Assembly (NCBI GenBank): GCA_014529385.2
Contig: CM043969.1
Location: 33,866,446-33,930,445 of the forward strand
Origin: Adiantum capillus-veneris
Taxonomy: Eukaryota > Streptophyta > Polypodiopsida > Polypodiales > Pteridaceae
Direction: 5' to 3'
Length of the DNA stretch: 64,000 nt
Position numbers and translations under genes: made by a program. Under the pieces are notes generated by a model, which searched no databases, was not told the origin of the DNA, and saw only the letters and a program-made list of their open reading frames with translations. Below, one piece after another: positions 22,976-36,972 of this stretch (position 1 is the first letter of the stretch; every line of letters starts with the position of its first letter).

Positions 22976-25900
22976 TCAGCGAGACTGTAAGGCCTCCCAG
23001 TCTACAGGTTCTCCTGAAGCTTCAAGATCATTCAGTACTTCATAGATACCTCTGTGATATCCATCTGACTCCTCCTCGCGTGTCGGAGCTCGATGCATCG
23101 CAAGATTCTGCGTTTATACAAAAATCAAAGTGATAAGAATACATGATTCATCGCGTTTTAAAAAACGCCATAGTTAAGATTGGATTAGAAACTCACAAAC
23201 TCATAGCGAAAGGTGTCGAAGCCTCCGCTGCCAAGATGAGATGTCCCCCTAGTCATCTGTCGTACCTGCGCAGCCTCACGCTGCTGTCTGAACCGCATGG
23301 CCGCTGTTCGCTCATCCTCCCTGATCTGCAGCCACGTCTCGTGTGGGATGCCCGAAGGCTTCGGCGAGCCGATCCTGAAAGCCTTCCGAGCTGCATCTGG
23401 TCGATGTTTCAAGGTGTCCCATGCAACACCCTTGATCCACCGCACCAGAACAACGGAAGAACTCGGAGCAGGCTGGTACTCTCTCAGGATGGTCTCCACT
23501 ATGTAAGTGACTTTTTTCTTTTCTTGCTGATCCCAAGACGTCAGAATGCTGGTTGAAAACTACAGCTCCATGAGCTGGCGAATCCGTTGTCGCATCTCAG
23601 TCCCGACTCTATCCATGTCAACAAAACCATCTCCCCGTATAGTATAGAGCTTGGAGGCACTAGGATCGTGTGTTCTCCAAGGTGTCCGAGGTGTGCCAAG
23701 AGGTGTGTCGAGAGGTGTGCCTGGGTAGGACGGGGGTCGTGAGCGAGGAGGGGTCGAAGCATCTGTGGACCCTCCTCCACAGCAACCACCACCTCCACTT
23801 GACGATCGCCGAGATCGGCGAGTGCGCCTATGCTGCGGAGATGAGGACGTACCCGCCTCTGCCCCACCCCTAGGTGTCGAAGCGGCCGTGATGGGAGAAG
23901 AAGGCGTTGTACCCATAGGCGTCCTGAACCCCGTAGGCGTTCCCCTCCTAGGCGTCCGACCCTCGGGTGTGAAGCCCGGAGGCGTAGTACCCGTGCCTCT
24001 GGCTACCCAGTACTGAGAAGCCTCTGCCATCTGAGCAGGCGTCATCCGTGTAACGAAGCCCATGAATGCATCTGCACTCATGGAAGCGGGATCTGGAATC
24101 TCGTCTGCCATACTAAAGTCCTGCACAAAGAAAGTAAAATAAAGCGTCAGAACACAGTTGTTTAAATTAACTTTAAGCTTAATTTTAAATCAAAGTCTTC
24201 ACACAAACACTTACAGGCCTAGGCCTCGACGAGTGCGGCATCATCGATAAGATCTTGCACCGTATCATCGTCTATCTCTAATTGCAAACATAACTCTGCC
24301 CCAACTCGTTCTGGCAGATTGTCTTCATCCATTGCATCTTCATCTACAAGTGTCAATTCTGGCTCGTCTGTGTCATCCCTCGTATATCTGACAGCTTTCT
24401 CTGCCATACCTTCGTCCATCTCATCTAATGTCACAGTAGTATGGACGTCGTCTGTCTGACTTTCCTTCAGGAGATCTTGCCCTTCAAATACTTGTTTATT
24501 TCTTGGAGCAACCTGAACCACAAACCACCATTGTCGCTCTCGAGGGTCCGGTACAAAGACCACTTGCTCGCAATGTTCGGGGAGAGCAAATGTGTCGCTC
24601 ACATCTGTCCAAATCTTTGTAGAATCTATTTGCACAAGTTTGTTTCCATCTCTGCGTACCGTTGCATTGCGACCAGAAGTAATCACCTTGAACCACTTCA
24701 CATCCAACAAAAACATCTCAAACCGCCAGAAGCTTACTTTCAGGATATCTGACACCAGACCACAGTAATCCAGGTTGCTAGTGCTTTTATTCGTGTCTCT
24801 AGCACTGGCCTTGCTCTTCTGCATGAAACTAACCATTTCCCCACTGTCAAATGTTTTTCTTTTGCTGTCAATTTGTTGTGTTGTGAAATGCTTTCCATGC
24901 GACCACATTGCCATGTATGTATGATACTTTCAGTCACATCCAATAGCCATCTCTTCCTCTTCTAGAGATATGGGTTCTCCGATCTGTCGAGCTGCTCTCA
25001 CTGTCTTGTCCAACCATGCCATTGTAGGGAATTCAGGTAGAGGAGCGAGATAGTCTGGCAAGGGTAAGCCTCTAGTTGTTCGACTTCGCCTGAAATCCTG
25101 TTGCTCTAGATTGCGTCTCTCTTTCTCTTCTTCGTACCTTTCAAGCCATTTTTGCATCGGCACTGAATTTAGTATACAGAACTTCATGATCTTTTCTCGC
25201 ATGGCCAGGTTCATTTTCTTCAGCACCCCTTGCCCTTGCGGCTCCTCTCCCACCAGTCTTGCATCCTCCCCATCGCTCCACAGTCGAGGCATTTCTGGGT
25301 CAGAAACGGATAGAAATTCGATCGTCAATACAAGAAACTCTTGCACCAGCCATCCTTCTGCCATGCTCCCCTCTGGACGCGCTTTTTGGCGAACAAAACC
25401 CTTAAGTGTTTTCATGAACCGCTCTAGAAAGAACATCCAACGGCTGTGGACTGTACCCGCCACTGCAACCTCATCTACTACATGGACGAGCAAGTGCATT
25501 TGGATAGTTAGGCAGCTCGTAGGTAGATACTTCTCAATCATGCAAACTGCCTCAATGGAGTTAGCCCTTGCGACTGCAATAGATTCCTCCCGTATCTCCT
25601 TGGAAGAGATCCACCGCACTAGCTCTGAAATCTTGTATATGTAGGTCCTCACTTCCTCCGTTGAACACCCCTTGATCGCAATTGGAAGAATGAATTGCAA
25701 GAACCTATGCCAGTCGTGCGATTTCAACCCTGACAGTTGATCGTCACGGGTGAATGCTGTCTTGAGACATCGCATATATCCTGTTGGTGTCGTGAACTTT
25801 GAAATCACCCTTTTTACTTGTCGCTCTTCGTTTTTTAGCAATACCCATGGCGCTCTTGGAAGTTTTGTTTGACCAGCTGCATTGGTGAAAGGCCACAGCT

Positions 25901-27071
25901 CTGGCATCTTTCCAATCGTCTAGAAATCATCTCGTGAAGCTCGATTGTCTTTCATTCCCATGATTGTCTTCCAGAGGATCTCTCCCACATTCTTGAATAT
26001 ATGCATTGGATCCAGCAAATGGTTAATTAGTAGATCACCCCAGTACGGCAACGTATGGAGAATGGACAAACGTTTCCTTCCTGGAACAGGTTGCCCCTCA
26101 TGTTGCTCCCATCGGCGACGCCACTCTTGTACATGCATAGGACGACATTCAACATTCGACATTCGTAGAATGCCACCGCATCAACTTTTCAATGGAACCA
26201 CAACGAAACATGTTTTTTTATCCTAGGAATAATAGGGAAATGCCGCAACACTTTAGCTGACACTGTCTCGCCAACTGCATCTTGTTTGTAGCGCATTGCT
26301 CCGCACTTAGGACACGACAAACAGTCTGCGAATTCATTGCAAAAAAGAATGCAATCATTTGGACATGCATGAATCTTGTTGTAGTCCAAGCCAACTGAGG
26401 TCAGAAGTTGCTTTGCGTCTGGCCTGGAGGGAGACATTTCATTGCCAGTCGGGAGAAGTTGCTCCTGCAATAACCTGTTTAAGCCACATTAAATTAAAAA
26501 GCTCTCCCAGCACATCACTGTTGCAATTGGAAAATCTCTTTTGTAAATTGCGTACCTAAACAAAGCAGTGACGCTTGCATCTGACCACCCGTACACTAAC
26601 TGAAGATTCAAAAATGCCAGACAAGTACGAAGCACAGATATTTTGGCGCCTTCATAGATTGGTTGACGTGCCAACTTCCTCAACATGTCTTCAGGAGATA
26701 AGCGCACGGCTTCTGGTGCTGCTTCATTCCCGTTCTCCTCGCTTGTCTAGAAGAAGGCATCCAACATCTCCTCCATGCTGTCGTCTTCTGTCTGTAAGCC
26801 CTTTTCTGCTTCCATCCGTGGCTCTATATTGGTTGGACCTTCACGCATAATCTTTTTTTTCTCTCTCTCTCTCAGATGTAGGTGCTATGTTGTGGAAATC
26901 AATGTCCGTTCCGTAGGAGTCATATCGCAGATTCTGTACGGTTTCTCTAGCAAACTCTCCGTACTTGTGCACATGCTCATTACATATCCTACGCTTCTGC
27001 AGGATTTGATACTTGCAGAGCGTGCACGAGCATGCAATCTTTTCCTCCATGTTAGTTGATGATGTTGCCAT
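22976..27071 (-). pseudogene. CACTA transposase gene, copy C (DUF4218 and DUF4216 kept, core deleted)
   Basis: ATG at 27071 with the same N-terminal Transposase-associated domain as copy B (26841-27071). A coding block ends at a GTACGC donor; the intron is 26475-26555 (81 bp). A Cys-rich block lies at 26189-26474. At about 26163 some 0.65 kb of the Transposase_21 core is missing compared with copy B. A DUF4218-like domain lies at 24930-25907 (QMHLLVHVVDEVAVAGTVHS, SMAEGWLVQEF), a DUF4216-like domain at 24219-24914, a GTAAGT intron to about 24122, a Gly/Thr/Pro-rich segment, and the C-terminal domain ending GGFDTFRYEF at 23185. The last exon ends in TGA at 22976-22978. Frameshifts occur near 26850, 26200 and 23530, and a stop near 24229. 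Not functional, but the exon structure is clear. Confidence 0.8.
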
Positions 27072-27099
27072 CTACAATGATTATGAATGTTGTTTTAAT

Positions 27100-28440
<1,341 letters not shown>

Positions 28441-28691
28441 TTTCGGCCAAGACCCGAGCTGGCGAAAATGGCCCTTGCGCGCGGGTTTCACTTTTTTCCC
28501 CCAAATTTTTTTGCGTCAATATACGCGTCGCTATACGCGTGGCAAATAAAAGCCTTTCCACGCGTATATCGACGCACACTGCGACATGTATAGTGACGCA
28601 TATAGCGACGCCCACTAATGTCGTCGATATATGCGTGGAAAGCATGGCCGTCGATATATACGCGTCGATATCTTCATTTAGTGTTGTAGTG

Positions 28692-29545
28692 TGAATAGTA
28701 CAAGAAGTGCATAACTAAACATAGCCTTCTTTTTACCACTTGATCATATCCTCACTCAACATATCAACCACCTCCTTTGCACCTATGTCATGAACATGAG
28801 GATGCATACATTCTTTTGCAAGTGGATCATCTATGGTAACACCAAAGAGGTCAACTTCAATCTTCAACATAACATCATTACTCTCCTCTTCCTCTCTAGT
28901 ATTGGTGTAGCCGTCATCATAAGCTGTTTTGATTTCATACTCATAGATTGCCATCATGTCACATTCACACCCCCCCCCGCCCCCCCCCCTAGTGCCATAT
29001 GATGGAAATGGAGCCTCTCTTTGGTCTTTAGGTCCAACACTATCTATCTTCCCTTCACTTTATCAAGAAAGGTGAACAAGGTGCTTTCATGGTCTTGGTT
29101 GGCCCCTATTCCAAGAATCCATAGCCTCCCCAAAAAATTCAATAAGGCACTCTATTCACATCACCTTCAGCTTCACATCCTGGGTAACACCCAAACACCT
29201 TGCTTTAGCATGATTGGCCATCCTCATCTGCACAATCAACTTGGCTACCACCTTGACACTTGCATCCCTCAGAGCTGCTTCCATGACAAACTTGACCTCC
29301 TCCATCTATATATGCCTGTACTTGCATCTTCTCTCAATGGGAGCATCAATAAGAGGGAGTACATATGTTGGGTGTCCTACCCTTAAGGCCATAATTTGAA
29401 TAGCATACACATCACCCTTAACCCTTCGAATCCTCATGCTAATACTTGTAGACCACAACATTCTCAGCTTAGGGTTTAATGCCAACAATTTCCCAAAGGT
29501 GATATTAGCTTTTTTATTAAGAGCATCACTTATCAGATCATACAC
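28692..29545 (-). pseudogene. pol: gypsy-3 protease and acidic spacer
   Basis: Minus strand 29306-29545 reads VYAIQIMALRVGHPTYVLPL, the pre-protease segment seen in gypsy-2 at about 59490. The protease motif itself is frameshifted near 29300. 28733-28957 (SNDVMLKIEVDLFGVT) equals the spacer before RT in gypsy-2 (about 60030). A C-rich run at 28969-28990 marks a degenerate patch. The sequence is cut at 28692 by CACTA C. Confidence 0.7.
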
Positions 29546-29563
29546 AGGATGACCATGCCCTAG

Positions 29564-30706
29564 CTAGAAATCTGACAACTTGATTTCTACGATGCCTCTT
29601 TTCTTACTAGTCTTTGGATTCTCCCTACCTTCATACACCTTCTCCTTGCCTTTGCAAACCACCCTGGTTTCCCACTTAGACTCTATTTCCCTCTCACCTC
29701 TTGCCCTCTTGTTAGCCAAAACATCCACCTTTTTCTTGTCCACACCAATGATATTGGCCCTAGGGACGTCATCATTATCTAGCATAGCTAGAGGTACAAG
29801 ATTTTTGACTTGCTTCTCCCGTTGATTGGCCATTAAATTTCCCTTGCCCTCTGCCTCTTCCAAACACTGGGTAAATGCCTCCTCTTTCCCTAGGCAAATG
29901 TGCAAAATATGGAGCATAATGACTCTCTTCTCCATAGTTGTAACACTTGGCTTGGTTCTCCATAGTTGTAAAACTAGCTTGACCTACCTCTTCCTCCTTT
30001 TGGTTGTCACCTATCCATCACACTTAACCACAACTCTACTTGAAAATATCTTGGACTGTGCGTACCTAATACTGCACATAGTTGCCACACCTCGATTCAC
30101 TAATTCTCATATTGGATGGATTCATGAGAACTATGAGGTTGAGTAGGAACCATCATCTCGTAGCCCATCACACTCTGATTCTTCTTAACCTTCCCACTCA
30201 TTGACCGTGCTATCGTCACTGCACCATTGTAGTTCTCTGAGATTTCAAAGTCCACTTTTTCTTGCACTTTGGATGCAAGCATGCCATGAATTTTTCTAGC
30301 TTTAAGTATTGCACATTATCCACCTTCGTGATTGCGACAACCAACTCTGCCCAACATGCTCTAAAACAATCAAGAAACATATTGAAATATTCACTTACAT
30401 CTAGTATAAGATCTTTTAGCTTTGCATCCATCTTGATTGGAGATGCCTCCCTATGGAAATCACGTAGAAACTACAATTGCAGAGTAGGCCATGCTTGCCT
30501 CGCTTGCCTCCCAAAGCTTCATACCGCACTTTAGCTTTTCCATGCATCATTAATGGAAAAATATGCATCTTGCTATCCTCGTTAGCTATATGTAGTGATA
30601 GCATGTACAATTCAAAATTTTCAATCCACTCATCTGGATTATCTTCACTTGTAAAATTTGGTCCATAGCTTAGTGTCGCCATGATTCCAAATGAAGTAAA
30701 CCACAC
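29564..30706 (-). pseudogene. gag: gypsy-3 gag
   Basis: Begins near 30706 on the minus strand, with a peptide containing NPDEWIENFELYMLSLHIAN (a Gag N-terminal pattern shared with gypsy-2 at about 58260). The capsid part runs to about 30100. The zinc knuckle is decayed to CYNYGEESHYAPYF at about 29890-29930, with two of its cysteines lost. A basic tail follows (KGKEKVYEGRENPKTSKKRG, about 29600-29680). Several frame changes. It is the Gag of the interrupted gypsy-3 element. Confidence 0.7.
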
Positions 30707-30740
30707 CTTTCCATCAATTGAGGAGCAATTAGCACACCTC

Positions 30741-30757
30741 CTCTATGGGGGTACTAG
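30741..30757 (-). promoter_or_regulatory. gypsy-3 primer-binding site (mutated)
   Basis: The complement reads TAGTACCCCCATAGAGG, matching the gypsy-1 and gypsy-2 sites except for three G-to-A type changes and one further substitution. It sits five bases from the LTR end. Confidence 0.55.
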
Positions 30758-30762
30758 AAGAT

Positions 30763-31930
<1,168 letters not shown>

Positions 31931-32005
31931 AAACTTTAAGGCATTCCTATTCCCTACTCATTGATCCCATGCTTTGGCCTCTCTCTCTCTCTCCTTCTCA
32001 CTCTC

Positions 32006-32045
<40 letters not shown>

Positions 32046-32162
32046 ATCAATCAATCAATCAAGGTTAACTATATTCGATGTGTAATATGGTCTTCACCCT
32101 AACCTCTTAGGATTCACCCTAACTTGTGTGAAGAAAAGCAACTAGATATCAACTAAAAAACC

Positions 32163-32850
32163 ATGGTAGATGAAGAGGGCAGCGAGAGTCCTTACTCAAG
32201 TGATGAGGAAGCATCAAGCAGTGCATCAACTAGTGTAAAGGTGTCTTCTTTGGAGATAACGGGAATTGTCTTTAACACCAATATTCAAGATGTTTCCACA
32301 AAAGAAAAGCCAAAATACTCTCACACACAAAGGGATGAAGGAGACCATGAGCTTGAGGAAGACTTTAAGAGTATGGTTGCAAAAGGTCTCACTAATAAGG
32401 AGAAGAGGTCCTACGTCAATATGCTAAAGAGGTATCCCAATTTGTTTATCCAATGAGACTACTCACAAATAAAAGGTGTGGAGATGATAATGCATTGGAT
32501 TGAATTAAAGCCAAGGACCAAACCCACGGTTGTTCTTGTAAGAGGAATGAAAAAACCAAAAGAGGCTCTACGTGGAAGTATTTTAGATCCCAATGACTTG
32601 AGATTCATAGAAAAGAGTCCATTGACCACTACATCGTCGAAGCTACACACCAAAGGGACAAAATCCACAAGATTTTTAAGGGGAAAGGATTGAAAGAAGG
32701 TATGTTGGTTCTTCGCTATGCAGCCACATGGATGCTCGACATGAAAAAACTTTTTTCCAAGATTGTTGGGTTTTCAAGCCCATTACCCATGGGAAACTTC
32801 TTTTATAGCATGCAATATGCACTCCAGTGTTTGTGGTGGAGATTCTATGG
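32163..32850 (+). pseudogene. gypsy-4 remnant: RT-upstream spacer joined to integrase tail
   Basis: The plus strand opens with an acidic Ser-rich spacer (SPYSSDEEASSSAS). KGLTNKEKRSYVNMLKRYPNLF follows in several frames, the segment that precedes RT in this group, then stops at 32454. After 32640 the peptide resembles the integrase C-terminal region (LRYAATWML..KLFSK). RT, RNase H and the integrase core are absent, so an internal deletion joined the two ends. No LTR is recognised. Too short and mutated to assign to a lineage. Confidence 0.45.
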
Positions 32851-32859
32851 CATAACTAC

Positions 32860-33344
32860 ATGACTAGTCCTTTATATAGATGTAAAATATTTGAATAAAA
32901 GTGATAAGAATTCTCTCTCTCTCTCTCTCATCTTTTTTTCTCTGTGCTCTATACGCCCATCCTTGCCATGTTTGTTCTCCGTTGGCACCCACCATACCTA
33001 CGGTGCCTTCAAGTGGTAGCAGAGCCTAGGTTGTAGGCCGTGAAGGTAGCACATCTAAGCATTGTTGTCATTTGCTGACTAAGGTGAGGTCAAGGTTGGT
33101 GAGGTCCTTGTTGTAAACCACTTATCATGAGGCTATTGGGTAAACCTAAACCGAAGTTCTGGAAGTAAATTAAAAACTATATATGTTGGTTGTTATTTTG
33201 ACCGACATCCTATGTGTTAGAGGCGGGGTTCATTGTGGTAGCACCAGGTTATCGCTATACCAAAATCCCTTATGGTTTTATGGGGGGTGCATGAGAGAGA
33301 ATGTACATGGGACTATGTCTGTGTGTGTGTGTGTGTGTGTGTGT

Positions 33345-33424
<80 letters not shown>

Positions 33425-33904
33425 TTGTGTTTTAGAGGGGAAGAGGGGAAGAAGGAGAAGGAAGAGGAAATCACAAGAGGAAAACAACACCTTGAATCAA
33501 GCTCAATGCTCAAAATTCTCAATGCACTCTCTCCCATTGCTTGTGGGACTACTAGGCAAGCACTCAAGCAACCTAGACACAACTACAAGCTCCTCAAAAT
33601 GAAGAGGAAGGGAACACATATCCCACTCCAAAGAAGAGGAACATTGCATTCATAGAAAACACACACCCATGGATGAACTTGAGCTGAAAAAAAAAAGTAG
33701 AGCATATTAACCTTGCTGAAGGTGTCGTGGGAAGCGTGTGCGAGAGCAGAGAGAGAGACCTACTATTGGGTGGAGCGCACAGCAACATTATCCTGTTGCA
33801 ACAACTTATTCTTTTTGTGTATCAAAGAATAAGTGTATATAGGTTAAGTTAGTAGACGGGTTAGTAGTAAGTGGGATGTCCGGCTAGTTGGCCTAAATCC
33901 CAAC
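32860..33904. other. intergenic/relic DNA including the probable copia-1 3' LTR
   Basis: Contains (GT)n at 33320-33345 and (GA)n at 33346-33422. The right-hand few hundred bases, read on the minus strand from 33905, begin TGTTGGGATTTAGG after a polypurine tract and are taken as the copia-1 3' LTR. Its inner and outer limits cannot be set because no partner LTR is visible. No gene supported. Confidence 0.4.
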
Positions 33905-33905
33905 A

Positions 33906-33920
33906 GACTCCCACTTGAAG
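33906..33920 (-). promoter_or_regulatory. copia-1 polypurine tract
   Basis: The complement reads CTTCAAGTGGGAGTC, directly before TGTTGGG. It is the classical copia plus-strand primer configuration. Confidence 0.7.
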
Positions 33921-33965
33921 GCCAATGCAACCCAAATGACCTGGTATGTACAACCGTGAAGCAAT

Positions 33966-36900
33966 CTAGTGGCTTGAACCTATACTCATCAACTCACTGC
34001 AATTTGTAAACCGCTCCAAAGTTAAGCCTTTTGTCAAAGCATCTGCTGGGTTGTCGTGAGTGTGTACCTTGACCAAATCAATGAGCTTTTTGGCCAAGAA
34101 ATCTCTCACGAGATGATACCTGACTTTAATGTGTTTCGATTTGAAGTGAAACACGGGATTCCTTGCTAATGCAAGAGCACTCTGACTATCACAATATAGC
34201 ACTAGAGTGTCATCAATGCCAAGATTTTTGACCAAGCAAGATAACCATACAGCCTCTTTACTTGCATCCGACAATGCAATGCACTCTGCTTCCGTTGTGG
34301 AAGACGACGTACAATCTTGAAGACATGACCTCCAAGATACTTTTGCTCCAGCAAATATGAAGACATAGCCAGATGTTGATCTCCTATAGTCAACACAACA
34401 CGCGTAGTCAGCATCTGCATAACCCACGATGGATGCATCACTATTCCCAAAGCATAAACACCTACCGATCGTACCTTTGAGGCACCTAAGAATGTGCTTT
34501 ACTGCTTCCCAATGCTTGCTGCCAAGATTTTCCATATATCGACTCACCACTCCTATTGCAAAAGCAATGTCCGGTCTTGTGGCCACCATATCATACATAA
34601 GACTGCCCACTACCAAAGAATATGGTACCTTAGCCATTTCAGCTCGCTCAACATCAGATTTGGGTGCATATTCCTTGCTGAGTTTCAAGAATGCCTACGT
34701 TGGGGTACTCAATGCTTTCCCCCCTGCATATTGAAACGTTGCAAAACTTTCTCAATGTATGTTTCCTGAGATAACTCAAGAATACTACAATTGCGATCTC
34801 TTTTGATTCGCATGCCAAGAAAGTGTGTAGCATCCCCCAAATATTTCATTGTAACATTGTTGCTAAGTGTTCTCTTCAAGTTGGCAATTTCCACAATGGA
34901 TTTCCCAGCTATAAGCATGTCATCAACACACAGAACTAGAATGATCATCGAGCCATCATCTAGTTTTTTGGTGTACAAGCAGTGATCCTCTTTGCTCCTT
35001 TTATACCCTTGAGACCTCATACATGCATCAAATTTATGATACCACTTCCTTGAACCCTGCTTTAAGCCATAAAGTGCCTTTTTGAGCTTACATACTAGCT
35101 CCTCATGAGATGCATTCTCCTAAACAAACCCTTTAGGCTGCTGCATGTAAACATCCTCATCAAGGTTCCCGTGAAGAAATGTTGTCTTCACATCCATTTG
35201 GACAAGTTCCATGTCCTCAATCGCTACAAAACCAAGTATGGTTCTAAGCGTTGTCATCTTGACCACGGGCGAGAAAATTTCATCAAAATTGAATAGATTT
35301 TGTTGTTTGAACCCTTTGGCTACAATTCTAGCCTTGTACTTTGGATTTGGATCACTTGAGGTAAATTTCTTCTTGTAAACCCATTTGCAAGGTAAAGCTT
35401 TTGCATCATTTGGCATTTCTACCAAGTTCCAAGTGTCATTAGCCAGAATCGAGTTATACTCGAATTCCATAGCCTGCTCCCACTTCACCACATCATCCGT
35501 CATCATGGCTTCTTGGTAGCAGCTTGGCTCACCGCAATCGTTCAACATGATGTAATCAAGATCTGGCTCAAAACGTGCACGTGGACGAGAGACTCTAGTA
35601 GACCGTCTCACTCCTCAACCATTGCTATCCGCTCCCTCTGGAGCATTGCTAGTGGAAGGTACATCACTAGCCCGCTGAATTGATTTCACTGTCTCTGAGG
35701 CAGCATCCTCAAAAGTGACTCTCCGAATCTCTATTTCCTTGATAGGTTGTTTATGCATCTTCGACTCATTGAAGATCACATCTGCACTACGGATGACTTG
35801 ACAAGATTTCGGGTGCCAGAGATGATATCCCATCTCTCCATCTGCACCATATCCAATGAAAATACATTTGTGTGACTTTGGCTCTAACTTCTGTCGAAGT
35901 TGTGTAGGCATGTGAGCATAAGCTTCACAACCAAAAACACATAGATGGTCATATTGGGGCTTACGTTTATACCATAACTCTTCTGGAATCTCATAATTCA
36001 ATGGCGTACTAGGCGAACAATTTATAATGTGTACTACGGTCAAGACGGCTTTTGCCCAAAAGCCTTGTGTGAGATTTGCCCTATAAAGCATGGTTGTGAC
36101 TCTTTCCTGAATTGTATGATTCATGCGTTCAACAACTCCATTCTGAGCTGGTGTGTATGGTGTAGTAAAATTCCTTTTAATCCCCTTTTTAGCACAAAAA
36201 TTGTCAAAATCCTTAGAGACATACTCTCTGCCGTTGTCATTCCTCAACCTCTTGAGTTTCTTGCCAGACTGATTCTCAACAAGTGCTAAGAATTTTTGGA
36301 ACACAGGAAGAACTTGATCCTTATGTTCAAAGAATATGCCCACATCTTTGGAGTAGATTCATCTATGAATGTCATAAAATAGCTGCGCCCCCCTAGAGAT
36401 TTGGTTGACATAGGACCACAAAAATCACTATGTACTAAATCTAGAGGTTCAGCTCACTTTTGACCCAAAGGTAAGTGAACGGACCAAGTCTGTTTGCCAT
36501 AGATACAGTGCTCACAAACAGGAAAGTCAACATAAGACAAGACAGGTAAGTAGTCAAAACGAGTCAGAGTTCTCATTCTTTTTTGGCTAATATGACCTAG
36601 CCGGCAATGCCACAACTCAGTAGACGAGAGCTCGGCTATAGATATATAATCATGACCAACATCTCACACATGCATGGAATACAAGGTACCATGATTCTAA
36701 CCTCTGAGTACAAAAAGATTACCTTTGTGTACTATCCACGAACCATTGCCAAATGTGGTGTTGTAGCCCAAATCATCAAGCTGACCAACAGAAATCAAGC
36801 TTTTAGTCAACTTGGGCACATGTCTGACATTACATAAAGTAAAATGTGTGCCATTCCTTAGATGTTATGACACCCTCAATGTCTAGTTCAAAAGCATGAC

Positions 36901-36972
36901 CAAGTCTCACTTTGCCACAAGAATGAGAATAAGTAGAGAACCACTATCTATGTGGTGTCACATGGAAACTCG
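33966..36972 (-). pseudogene. pol: copia-1 pol: integrase, RT, RNase H
   Basis: 36343-35615 holds the integrase catalytic part: KRLRNDNGREYVSKDF, then YTPAQNGVVERMNHTIQE (D and E of the triad). 36344-36972 is the degenerate zinc-finger and first-Asp region. RT starts at 35611 with WNLVEMPNDAKALPCKWVYK and MDVKTTFLHGNLDEDVYMQQ; a TAG lies at about 35120. It continues with LCVDDMLIAG (active site V-D-D) at about 34920. RNase H at 33966-34688 has DADYACCVDYRRSTSGYVF and STTEAECIAL. The breaks are few (near 35120, 34709, 36344), so this element decayed less than the gypsy copies. The upstream end at 36972 is cut by copia-2. Confidence 0.85.
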